From JBEKCB01 sp052139675 (lineage in GTDB: Bacteria; Planctomycetota; Brocadiia; CAIUPP01): 64,000 bases of DNA. The notes beneath the pieces were generated by a model, which was not told where the DNA came from, ran no database searches, and was given only the letters and a program-made list of their open reading frames with translations. Positions 9,080 through 17,000 of this stretch are shown here, piece after piece (position 1 is the first letter of the stretch; the number at the start of each line of letters is the position of its first letter). The position numbers were made by a program, and so were the translations under genes. The stretch covers positions 1 to 64,000 of the forward strand of contig JBKQWE010000071.1 in NCBI GenBank assembly GCA_052139675.1, in the 5' to 3' direction.

Positions 9080-9109
9080 ATTATACCATGGTTTATGACA
9101 TCATGTCAA
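9080..9109 (-). promoter_or_regulatory. Strong promoter for the aas-like gene
   Basis: On the minus strand, consensus TTGACA (9104-9109) and consensus TATAAT (9080-9085) are separated by 18 bases. A 13-bp near-palindrome TGACATCATGTCA overlaps the -35 end, so a regulator may bind there. The remainder of the gap 8996-9183 holds no recognisable gene. Confidence 0.7.
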
Positions 9110-9183
9110 GTCTTATTCATAAGATTTCTAACATCCCGAGACGATTCTTCAGCCTCAGCGCTATGCGCCATTTGCGTCTCCGA

Positions 9184-9330
9184 TCAGCTTATTTCCTGCG
9201 CGGCTCCATCATCAGCGCGTTCATCTGCGGTGGAACAGCTCGCCGGCAGGAGCAATGCGGCGACCAGGAGGACCACGCTGACGACCACCAGCATTTCGAC
9301 GAGCGTAAAACCGCCATGCGCAGTTTTCAT
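9184..9330 (-). CDS. Mini-prepilin (type IV pilin-like N-terminus only)
   Basis: A 48-codon gene reading MKTAHGGFTLVEMLVVVSVV and then L-L-V-A-A-L-L-L-P and a short polar tail ending in TGA at 9184. It has the hallmarks of a class III/IV prepilin: short leader, G|F-T-L-V-E cleavage site and a hydrophobic helix of about 20 residues. It has almost no globular domain: only about 20 polar residues with one cysteine follow. Prepilin peptidase would cleave after Gly7. No other pilus or type II secretion genes are in the window. It may be a decayed pseudopilin or a genuine minimal one. A GGGGAAAGGG stretch precedes the ATG. Confidence 0.7.
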   Translation of the reverse strand: MKTAHGGFTLVEMLVVVSVVLLVAALLLPASCSTADERADDGAAQEIS

Positions 9331-9371
9331 GGGCGACCCTTTCCCCTGAAAAATCGCTTTCAGCCGCCGCC

Positions 9372-9377
9372 ATTATA
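9372..9377 (-). promoter_or_regulatory. Likely -10 element for the mini-prepilin gene
   Basis: On the minus strand a consensus TATAAT lies about 42 bases upstream of the mini-prepilin start. TTACAC lies about 20 bases further upstream as a poor -35 match, so spacing is not ideal. Confidence 0.35.
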
Positions 9378-9418
9378 CACGCCGGTCCCCCGGAAATGTG
9401 TAAGAATCCTGAACGCGC

Positions 9419-9637
9419 CTATGTGGCTTTCTCATCTTCAAAGGTGAAGATGTCCTCGATCCCGCGATTGAAAGTGCGGGCAATACGGAACGCAAGCCCC
9501 AGCGACGGTGTGTACTTGCCGCTCTCGATCGCGATGATGGTTTGCCGTGTCACCCCTACGCGTCCGGCCAGTTGCTCCTGCGTCATCTCGCCGTGCTCGA
9601 AACGCAGGCGCCTGACGCAGTTGGATATCTCAGACAT
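9419..9637 (-). CDS. XRE-family helix-turn-helix regulator
   Basis: A 72-residue DNA-binding protein, almost entirely one HTH_3/Cro-C1 domain: M-T-Q-E-Q-L-A-G-R-V-G-V-T-R-Q-T-I-I-A-I-E-S-G-K, followed by P-S-L-G-L-A-F-R-I-A. The size and the F-x-R-x-I-E-D-I-F-T-F ending are typical of small regulators encoded after a membrane protein (the YozG-like group). I chose the ATG at 9637, which overlaps the end of the preceding membrane-protein gene by a few bases, implying coupled translation. A longer TTG start at 9691 lies inside the upstream gene and is unlikely. It probably regulates its own operon through the inverted repeat at 10075-10094. Confidence 0.88.
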   Translation of the reverse strand: MSEISNCVRRLRFEHGEMTQEQLAGRVGVTRQTIIAIESGKYTPSLGLAFRIARTFNRGIEDIFTFEDEKAT

Positions 9638-10040
9638 CGTCGGCCTCCGCGTGGAGTCTGTAGCCGACCAGAATGGCGACCGCGCGTACAAGGTAGTGCG
9701 TTATACCGCCCAAACCCACGATGGCGGGAAGCACATGTACGGATACCTGCGAACGCCCATGAAACATGAAAACCGCGAACCACACGCCCATGAGACCCAG
9801 AACGAAGATCAGGTAAGAAGCCGCAAAGCCAAGCATTGTGGCCTTGCGCAAGATGCTTATGTCCCGCTCGTCAGGCTTCTCTCCGCGTCCGATGAATCCG
9901 GCTAAACCGCCAACCCCGAAGAAGCCGAACGCCCCTATGGCCGCACGAGCCCCGATAAACGGCGCCAAGGCGGCGAACAAAACGACGGACACGACGAAAA
10001 CTATCACAATCAACCAGGCCCGTTTCTGCTCTGCATTCAT
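9630..10040 (-). CDS. Small four-helix membrane protein (partner of XRE regulator)
   Basis: A 136-residue integral membrane protein of unknown function. Four hydrophobic segments are visible: about residues 8-30, 34-52, 70-92 and 105-125. A basic/acidic loop (R-G-E-K-P-D-E-R-D) lies between the second and third. Start chosen at the ATG at 10040 rather than an upstream in-frame start. Two-gene operons of a small membrane protein followed by a compact XRE regulator are common; the regulator often senses or controls the membrane protein. No catalytic motif is visible. Confidence 0.8.
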   Translation of the reverse strand: MNAEQKRAWLIVIVFVVSVVLFAALAPFIGARAAIGAFGFFGVGGLAGFIGRGEKPDERDISILRKATMLGFAASYLIFVLGLMGVWFAVFMFHGRSQVSVHVLPAIVGLGGITHYLVRAVAILVGYRLHAEADDV

Positions 10041-10073
10041 GGTTCCGCGCCTTATGTAAAGGTAACTGTACAT

Positions 10074-10102
10074 AGTGTAATGAAGACTTTACACGATGTC
10101 AA
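10074..10102 (-). promoter_or_regulatory. Promoter with overlapping operator for the membrane protein/XRE operon
   Basis: On the minus strand, TTGACA (10097-10102) and TACACT (10074-10079) are 17 bases apart. A perfect inverted repeat GTGTAA-N8-TTACAC (10075-10094) overlaps the -10 element, which is where an autorepressor would bind. Confidence 0.65.
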
Positions 10103-10288
10103 GCAATTTCTCGACTGTGCGTGGGTCTAAAATCGGCTTCAAGGGGCGGGCTGGTTTTCGGAGCAACGCGCGTAACATCGCTCTAAGACTGCATAAACAT
10201 AATCCGGAAAATAGGGCCCAGTTGAAAAATGCGCCGCAAGGGTATAGATTGCTGCGTGTCGAATGCCGGCACAGAGAGGCGGTGCGAG

Positions 10289-11239
10289 ATGAAGATCGTG
10301 GTGCTCGACGGTCATACGCTGAATCCCGGCGATTTGAGCTGGGACGAACTGAAGGCGCTCGGCACGGCCGAGGTCTATGACCGCACGCCGCCGGACCAGG
10401 TGGTCGCGCGCGCGAAGGACGCGGAGATCGTCCTCACCAACAAGACCGTGCTCGACGCGGCGGTCCTCCGGCAGTTGCCCCAACTGAAATACATCGGCGT
10501 CCTGGCCACCGGCTACAACGTCGTGGACATCCAGGCGGCGCGCGAACGGCACGTTTCGGTGACGAACGTGCCGACCTACGGCACGCCGTCCGTGGCGCAG
10601 ATGGTCTTCGCGCATCTGCTCGAGCTGACGCAGCACGTGGCGCACCACGCGCAGACCGTGCGCGACGGGCGCTGGACGAAGAGTGTGGATTTCTGCTACT
10701 GGGATTTCCCGCTGATCGAGCTGAAGGGCCTGACGATGGGGATCGTCGGCTACGGCCGGATCGGCCGCGAGACGGCCGCCGTCGCGAAGGCGTTCGGGAT
10801 GAACGTGCTCGCGGTCGAACAGGCCCCGAAGCCGGGCGGACCCGAGGTGGAGTTCGTCTCGCTCGACGACCTCTTCCGCCGCAGCGACGTGGTGAGCCTG
10901 CATTGCCCGCTCACGCCGGAGACGAAGGGCCTCGTCAACGCGCAGCGGCTGTCGCTCATGAAGAAGACGGCCTTCCTCATCAACACCAGCCGCGGCCCGC
11001 TCGTCGAGGAGCAGGCGCTGGCCGACGCGCTGAACTCCGGCCGCATCGCCGGCGCCGCGCTCGACGTGCTGGCCGTCGAGCCGCCTCCCGCGACGCACCC
11101 GCTCCTGAAGGCGAAGAACTGCCAGATCACGCCGCACATCGCCTGGGCCACCCGCGCCGCGCGCGAACGCCTGATGAAGACGGCCGTGGACAACGTCCGC
11201 GTCTTCCTGGCCGGCGGCCGGCAGAACGTGGTCAATTAG
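10289..11239 (+). CDS. D-2-hydroxyacid dehydrogenase (glycerate/hydroxypyruvate type)
   Basis: A 316-residue NAD-dependent dehydrogenase of the D-isomer 2-hydroxyacid family. The Rossmann motif G-I-V-G-Y-G-R-I-G-R lies at about residue 152. The catalytic residues are present: Arg in N-T-S-R-G, Glu in L-A-V-E-P and His in P-H-I-A-W. The N-terminal MKIVVLDGHTLNPGDLSW matches glycerate dehydrogenases (hydroxypyruvate reductases). It would interconvert hydroxypyruvate and D-glycerate; related 2-keto acids are possible. The start is the ATG at 10289, not the upstream in-frame ATG at 10229. The kinase gene follows after nine bases, so they are probably co-transcribed. Confidence 0.88.
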   Translation: MKIVVLDGHTLNPGDLSWDELKALGTAEVYDRTPPDQVVARAKDAEIVLTNKTVLDAAVLRQLPQLKYIGVLATGYNVVDIQAARERHVSVTNVPTYGTPSVAQMVFAHLLELTQHVAHHAQTVRDGRWTKSVDFCYWDFPLIELKGLTMGIVGYGRIGRETAAVAKAFGMNVLAVEQAPKPGGPEVEFVSLDDLFRRSDVVSLHCPLTPETKGLVNAQRLSLMKKTAFLINTSRGPLVEEQALADALNSGRIAGAALDVLAVEPPPATHPLLKAKNCQITPHIAWATRAARERLMKTAVDNVRVFLAGGRQNVVN

Positions 11240-11248
11240 CGAGAAACT

Positions 11249-12472
11249 ATGGCTCCCGCGGCCGAGAAGAGACCTCCGATGCGGCTGCTCGAGATCGCGC
11301 TCGACCGGGGCATGATCACGGACGCGCAACTGGAGATGGTCCGCGCGGAGCACACGCAGGTCGCCGCGCAGGGCCGCAGCAAAACCCCCACGCGCATCGC
11401 GATCGAGCGCGGCATCCTCTCCGACCAGGACGCCCACGACCTGGAAACGGAGGCGTGGATCCGCGAGCTGCCGTCGGACCTGGAGGAATATCGCCTGGTG
11501 CGGCTCGTCGGCCGCGGCGGCATGGCCGTGGTGTTCGAGGCGCAGGACGTCTCGCTGGGCAAAACCGTCGCCATCAAGCTGCTCCTTCCGGAATTCTCCT
11601 CGAGCGATTCCTACCTGGCGCGCTTCCATCGCGAGGCGCGCATCGCCGCGCGGTTCACGCACCCGAACACCGTGCAGGTCTTCCGCGCCGGCGAGAAAGA
11701 GGCGGTGCAGTTCCTGGTGATGGAGTTCGTCGAGGGCGAGCCGGTCTCCGCGATCCTGCGGCGGTGCGGCCGCATCCCGGAACGCGACGCGTTCGACGTG
11801 GCCCTGCAGGTCAGCGGCGCGCTCGAGGAAGCCGCCAGCCTCGGCGTCATCCACCGCGACGTGAAGCCGGGGAACATCCTCATGTCGAAGTGGGGCGTGC
11901 CGAAGCTGGCGGATTTCGGCATCGCCAAGGAGTTCGCCGACATCCGCGACCCGCGCATTCAGCAATCGCTCACGATGGGCGTCGTCGGCACGCCGACGTA
12001 CATGTCGCCCGAGCAGGCGCGCGGCGCGCGGGACATTGATTTCCGGTCGGACATCTACTCGCTCGGCGCCACGCTCTATCACATGGCCGTCGGCGAGCTG
12101 CCGTTCCCGGCCTCGACTCCGCAGGAGACGATGGTGCGCGTCGTGGCCGAATCGCCGCGCCTGCCGCGCGCTGCGTTCCCGCAGCTCTCCGAACCCGCCG
12201 CGGCGGTCATCTGCAAAATGATGGCCAAGCAGGCCGCGGACCGGCACGCTTCGTACGCGGAGCTCAAAGCCGACCTGGCCGCCGCGCGCGACGGCCAGCC
12301 GGCCTCGATCAGCTACGAGGAAGCGTGCAGCCTGATGACGCCGGCCGGCCGAACCGGGGAAGTCCGTGCGCCCGCCGCCGGCGGCCGCCTGCTGCGAATG
12401 CTCGCCGTCGCCGGCGCTGTGGCCGTCGTCGGCCTGGCGCTGATGCTGCTGATGATGCGCGGATGCAGTTAG
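11249..12472 (+). CDS. Membrane-anchored serine/threonine protein kinase
   Basis: A 407-residue Hanks-type kinase. Residues 1-75 form a short helical region; residues about 80-345 are the kinase domain with G-R-G-G-M-A-V-V, catalytic Lys110 (VAIK), HRD at 202-204, DFG at 222-224 and SPE at 253-255. The C-terminus has one transmembrane helix (about 378-402) ending in M-M-R-G-C-S, so it is tail-anchored with the kinase in the cytosol and no extracellular sensor. The fully preserved active site suggests an active kinase. Its target is unknown. The gene follows the dehydrogenase gene directly. Confidence 0.9.
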   Translation: MAPAAEKRPPMRLLEIALDRGMITDAQLEMVRAEHTQVAAQGRSKTPTRIAIERGILSDQDAHDLETEAWIRELPSDLEEYRLVRLVGRGGMAVVFEAQDVSLGKTVAIKLLLPEFSSSDSYLARFHREARIAARFTHPNTVQVFRAGEKEAVQFLVMEFVEGEPVSAILRRCGRIPERDAFDVALQVSGALEEAASLGVIHRDVKPGNILMSKWGVPKLADFGIAKEFADIRDPRIQQSLTMGVVGTPTYMSPEQARGARDIDFRSDIYSLGATLYHMAVGELPFPASTPQETMVRVVAESPRLPRAAFPQLSEPAAAVICKMMAKQAADRHASYAELKADLAAARDGQPASISYEEACSLMTPAGRTGEVRAPAAGGRLLRMLAVAGAVAVVGLALMLLMMRGCS

Positions 12473-12474
12473 AA

Positions 12475-12560
12475 CTCGCAATCGTAATCTTACTCGTGAT
12501 CGTAATCGTCCTTTTCCGTCCACATCGTACAAAGGCCGAGTTCGATTACGATTACGAGGC
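12475..12560. repeat. ATTACGA-rich palindromic repeat, copy 2
   Basis: Begins two bases after the kinase stop codon. The left arm (12475-12508) is nearly identical to copy 1 at 5591-5616; the right arm (12543-12558) is a shortened inverted copy. It fills the gap before the DUF6159-type gene. Confidence 0.75.
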
Positions 12561-12585
12561 TTAGGAACCGGAAGGAGGAACGGCC

Positions 12586-13449
12586 ATGGAACGCATCTCA
12601 TACACGTTCGACATGATGCGCTCGTCGTGGGAGGTGCTCAAGGCGGAGAAGCAGTTGGTGCTTTTCCCGCTGATCAGCGGCGTCTGCTGCGTGCTCGTGC
12701 TGCTCTCGTTCGCGCTGCCGCTGCGGGCGACGGCCATCCCGACCGCGGAGCAGTTGCACGAGAGGACGCTGCTGTATTACGGGCTGCTCTACTTCCTCTT
12801 CTATTTTGTGAACTACTTCATCGTCATCTTCTTCAACAGCGCCGTCGTCGCGTGCGCGATCCTGCGGATGCGCGGCGGCGAGCCGACGCTCTCGACGGGC
12901 TTCCACGCGGCGCTCTCGCGGCTGCCGCAGATCGTCGGCTGGGCGCTCGTCGCGGCCACCGTCGGAATGATCCTGCGGACGCTGGAGAACTTGACGCGCA
13001 AGCGCGGCAGTTGGGTGGGGCAGATCGGCGCCGGCCTGCTCGGAATGACGTGGTCGGTCATGACGTTCCTCGTCGTGCCGATTCTCGTCGTGGAGAAAAA
13101 AGGCCCCTTCGCGGCGCTGAAGGAATCGGTGGCGCTCCTGAAGAAGACGTGGGGCGAGCAACTGGTCGGCGGGTTCAGCTTCGGACTGGTTTTCCTGCTG
13201 CTGGGTCTCGGCGGCATCGTCCCGCTTTTCCTGGGCTTCCATATTCTGCACACCGTCATGCCGCTGGGCGTGCTGCTGATCGCGATCGGGACGATTTACC
13301 TGATCGGGCTGTCCGTCGTGCAATCCGCGCTGCAGACCATCTTTCAGGCGGCCGTTTACCTGTACGCCCGCGACGGCCGCGCGCCGAAAGGGTTCGACGA
13401 GGCCACTCTGGGTTCCGCGATGGCCTCTGCGCCGCGGTCGAATGACTGA
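12586..13449 (+). CDS. DUF6159-like multi-pass membrane protein
   Basis: A 287-residue integral membrane protein with about six hydrophobic segments. It starts M-E-R-I-S-Y-T-F-D-M-M-R-S-S-W-E-V-L, followed by L-V-L-F-P-L-I-S-G, as in DUF6159 proteins. The central G-x-x-W-S-V-M-T-F-L-V-V-P-I-L-V segment followed by S-V-A-L-L-K-K-T-W-G is also typical of that family. Function is unknown. A ribosome site GGAGGA lies ten or so bases before the ATG. It may be co-transcribed with the kinase across the palindromic repeat. Confidence 0.75.
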   Translation: MERISYTFDMMRSSWEVLKAEKQLVLFPLISGVCCVLVLLSFALPLRATAIPTAEQLHERTLLYYGLLYFLFYFVNYFIVIFFNSAVVACAILRMRGGEPTLSTGFHAALSRLPQIVGWALVAATVGMILRTLENLTRKRGSWVGQIGAGLLGMTWSVMTFLVVPILVVEKKGPFAALKESVALLKKTWGEQLVGGFSFGLVFLLLGLGGIVPLFLGFHILHTVMPLGVLLIAIGTIYLIGLSVVQSALQTIFQAAVYLYARDGRAPKGFDEATLGSAMASAPRSND

Positions 13450-13481
13450 GCCGGCCGGTCGCCGGCGACGCCTTTCTCAAT

Positions 13482-13566
13482 TGGGCGAGGAGGGGGTCGA
13501 ACCCTCACGTCCCTAGCGGGACATCGGATTTTAAGTCCGATATGTCTGCCATTCCATCACTCGCCC
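13482..13566 (-). tRNA. tRNA-Leu (UAA anticodon)
   Basis: Read on the minus strand, the 7-bp acceptor stem is GGGCGAG/CTCGCCC, the anticodon arm TCGGA-CTTAAAA-TCCGA gives anticodon UAA, a long variable arm follows (class II tRNA) and the T arm contains GGTTCGACCCC. The discriminator base is A; CCA is not encoded. The 5' half of this gene is duplicated at 23168-23206, marking it as an integration site. Confidence 0.95.
13525..13563. repeat. Attachment-site repeat, left copy (inside tRNA-Leu)
   Basis: A 39-bp stretch from the anticodon arm to near the 5' end of the tRNA that is repeated exactly at 23168-23206. Direct repeats of part of a tRNA gene are the usual scar of site-specific integration by a tyrosine recombinase; integrase relics lie immediately next to both copies. 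Confidence 0.8.
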
Positions 13567-13892
13567 TTGCGCCGCACAGCATACCCGAATCCTCAGCGTT
13601 TTCCAATACCGGCGCGGGTTTTATCGCTTCCGTGCCGTCCGCCTCTTGGCCTTCCGCTTGTGACAGTTTGTGCCGTCCAGTGCCCGAAAACGCACCCTGA
13701 ATAGGCAAGATTTGAGGTAAGGATTTTACACCGTTCAGTTCCTGAACATCAGCGCTTCCATCGGTTCCGGTCGCGCGCGCCGTTCAACGCGCCGATCCGT
13801 CCGCGCATTCAACCCGCTCAGGTGTGCTATTGGGGATTCCGACGCCCGCCGCTCCCTCACCATCCAGCGGCAGAATGACTTGAACGCGGCCA
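13567..13892 (-). pseudogene. Integrase (tyrosine recombinase) relic 1
   Basis: On the minus strand from about 13890, a core-binding (SAM-like) segment reads L-A-A-F-K-S-F-C-R-W-M-V-R-E-R-R, then N-P/S-P-I-A-H-L and N-A-R-T-D-R-R. That is the usual phage-integrase N-domain pattern. It stops within about 50 codons. A second stretch from about 13715 down to the tRNA resembles the polar C-terminal tail of such integrases and runs into the tRNA-derived attachment site. The whole catalytic domain (R-H-R-Y) between them is missing, so this is a deletion remnant. Confidence 0.6.
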
Positions 13893-13894
13893 GG

Positions 13895-13975
13895 TACCCG
13901 CCCGACAAGCAGGAGAAGGCCACGGCGACGGTCCTGGAGCAGGCTGAACTGCGGTGCAAGAACTGGGCGGCGTAA
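13895..13975 (+). pseudogene. Tail fragment of a type I restriction subunit (HsdR-like), copy 1
   Basis: An 81-bp stretch encodes Y-P-P-D-K-Q-E-K-A-T-A-T-V-L-E-Q-A-E-L and a C-x-x-W-A-A ending followed by TAA. From memory this matches the extreme C-terminus of HsdR-type restriction subunits. It is almost identical (two base differences) to 22609-22689. Upstream sequence is unrelated, so only the tail was retained. Confidence 0.55.
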
Positions 13976-14009
13976 GGTCCGCCCTCAGAGGCTTGCGTAG
14001 TTCACGATG

Positions 14010-17000
14010 CTACGGGACGTCCTTGACATATATCGCCACGGCCGTCGTGGCCGCGGTCATCGTGAACGTGACGGATTTCTGTGCGGCAGGTTGCGCCGCG
14101 CCGCTCACCGTCCATTGTGAGAACATGTACCCGGCCGGGTCCGTGGCCGGCGCCTGCAGGTTGACGGTTGTCCCGAACGCGACGCCGGCTTTCGTGTAGT
14201 TCGTCGTGCCGCTCTGGCCCGAGCTCGAGCTGATGACCAGCTTGACCGGCGGCGTGGATTCCACGGTCAGCATGTAGCCGATGTTCGATGTATATTCCGC
14301 CACTGCCGTCATCGCCCCAACCATCGTGAACGTGATGGACTTCTGCCCGGGACTCTGCGCCGCGCCGTTCACCGTCCATTGCGAGAAGGTGTACCCGATC
14401 GGGTCCGTCGCGGGGACTTGCAGGTTCACGCTGGCGCCGTAAATAACGCCGGACACCGTGTAGTTCGTTATGCCGCCCTGGAATGTGCTCGAAGTGACGA
14501 CCTGCTTGACCGGCGGCGTGGACTGCACGGTCAGCGTGTAGCCGACGTTCGCCGTGTAGTGCGCCACCGCCGTCACGGCGGCATCCATCGTGAACGTAAT
14601 GCTCTTCTGCCCGTCGGCCTGCGCCGCGCCGTTGACCGTCCATTGCGAGAAGGTATATCCCGCCGGGTCCGTCGCCGGCGCCTGCAGTTCCACGGTCGTC
14701 CCGTACGCGACGGTATTCGCGTAGCTCGTCGTACCGCTGTTGCCCGTGCTCGAAGCGATGGCCTGCTTGCTCGGAGGCGTGGACTGCACGGTGAGCGTGT
14801 AGCTGATATTCGCCGTGTAGTGCGCCACCGCCGTCACGGCCGCGTCCATCGTGAACGTGATGCTCTTCTGCCCGTCCGTCTGCGCCGCGCCGTTCAGCGT
14901 CCACTGCGAGAAGGTGTATCCGGCCGGGTCGGTCGCCGGCGCCTCCAGGTTCACACTGGTTCCGGACGCGATGCCGGGGATCGTGCAGTTCGTCGTGCCG
15001 TCCTGACCGCTGCTCGAACCGATGCTCAGCCCGGTCAGCGGCGTGCTCTGTACCGCCAGCGTGTAGCCGTTCAGCGTGTACTCCGCCACCGCCGTCATGT
15101 CGCCATCCATCGTGAACGTGATGGATTTCTGCCCGGCCGTCTGCGCCGCGCCGTTCACGGTCCATTGCGAGAAGGTGTAGCCGCTCGGGTTCGTCGCCGG
15201 CGCCTGCAGGTTCACGCTCGCCCCGCTCGCGACGTTCTTATTGATATAGTAGTTCGTCGTGCCCTTCTGACCCGTACTCGAACCGATGCTCAGCCCGGTC
15301 GGCGGCGTGGATTCAACGGTCAGCGCGTACCCATTCAGTGTGTACTGCGCCACCGCCGTCATCGCGCCATCCATCGTAAACGTGATGGACTTCTCTCCGG
15401 CAGGCTGCGCCGCGCCGTTCACCGTCCACTGCGAGAAGGTATATCCCGTCGGGTCCGTGGCCGGCGCTTGGAGGTTCACGCTCGCCCCGTACGCGACACC
15501 GCTCTTCGTGTAGTCCGTCGTGCCGTTCTGGCCCGTGCTCGAAGCGATACGCAGCCCGGCCGGCGGTGTGGATTGGACGCTCAGCGCGTAGCCGGCGTTC
15601 GCCGTGTACTCCGCCACGGCCGTCATGGCCCCGTCCATCGTGAACGTGATGGACTTCTGTCCGGGGATCTGCGCCGCGCCGTTCACTGTCCATTGCGAGA
15701 AGGCATATCCCTTCGGGTCCGTGGCCGGCGCTTCGAGGTTCACGCTCGTCTCATCAGCGACGCCCGCCTTCGTGTAGTTCGTCGTACCGTTCTGGCCCGT
15801 GGTCGAACTGATAGACACTCCGCTCAGCGGCATGCTTTGAACGGTCAGCGCGTAGCCGGCGTTCGCCGTGTACTCCGCCACGGCCGTCATGGCCCCGTCC
15901 ATCGCGAACGTGACGTACTTCTCCCCGGGACCCTGCGCCGCGCCGTTCACCGTCCACTGCGAGAAGGCGTATCCGGCCGGGTCCGTCGCCGGCGCCACAA
16001 GGTTCACGCTCGCGCCGTACATGACGTCGGGCACTGTATAGTCCGTTATGCCGCCGTCGGATGTGCTCGAAGTGATGACCTGCTTGCCCGGCGGCGCGGA
16101 CTGCACCGTCAGCATGTAGCCGGTGTTCGGTGTGTACTTCGCCACCGCCGTCACGGCCGCGTTTATCGTGAACGTGACGGACTTCTGCCCGTCGGGCTGC
16201 GCCGCGCCGTTCAACGTCCACTGTGAGAAGGTATACCCGGCCGGGTCTGCCGCCGGAGCCGCCAGGTTCACGCTCGTCCCATACGCGACCCCGCTCTTCG
16301 TGTAGTTCGTCGTGCCGCTCTGCCCCGTGCTCGAGCTGATGCTCAGCGCGGTGGGCGGCGTGGATTCCACGGTCAGATTGTACCCGAGGTTATACTTCGC
16401 TGTGGCGGTCACGGCCGCATCCATCGGGAACGTGACGGACTTCTGCCCGGCAGGCTGCGCCGCGCCGTTCACCGTCCATTGCGAGAAGATATACCCCTTC
16501 GGATCCGCCGCCGGCGCCTGCAGGTTCACGCTGGCGCCGAACGCCACTTCGCTCTTCGTGTAGCTCGTCGTGCCGCCGTGCCCGGTGCTCGAGCTGATGA
16601 TCTGCTTGACCGGCGGCGTCGCTCCCACGGTCAACGCATAGCTGGTGTTCGCGGTGTAGTGCGCCACCGCCGTCACCGCCCCATCCATCGTGAACGTGAT
16701 GGACTTCTGCCCGTCGGCCTGCGCCGCGCCGTTGAGCGTCCACTGCGAGAACGTGTATCCGGCCGGGTCCGTCGCTGCGGCCTGCAGATTCACGCTCATG
16801 CCGTACGCAACGCCGGGCAGCGTATAGTTCGTTATACCGCCGTCGGACGTGCTCGAAGTGATGTATGCCCCCGTCGGCGGTGTGGACTGCACCGAGAGCG
16901 TGTAGCCGACGTTCGCCTTGTAGTGCGCCACCGCCGTCACCGCCGCGTCCATCGTGAACGTGATGGACTTCTGCCCGCCGCTCTGCGCCGCGCCGTTGAG

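Noticed and set aside
10139..12601. An 820-codon minus-strand frame
   Set aside because: It is antisense to the dehydrogenase and kinase genes and lacks any motif.
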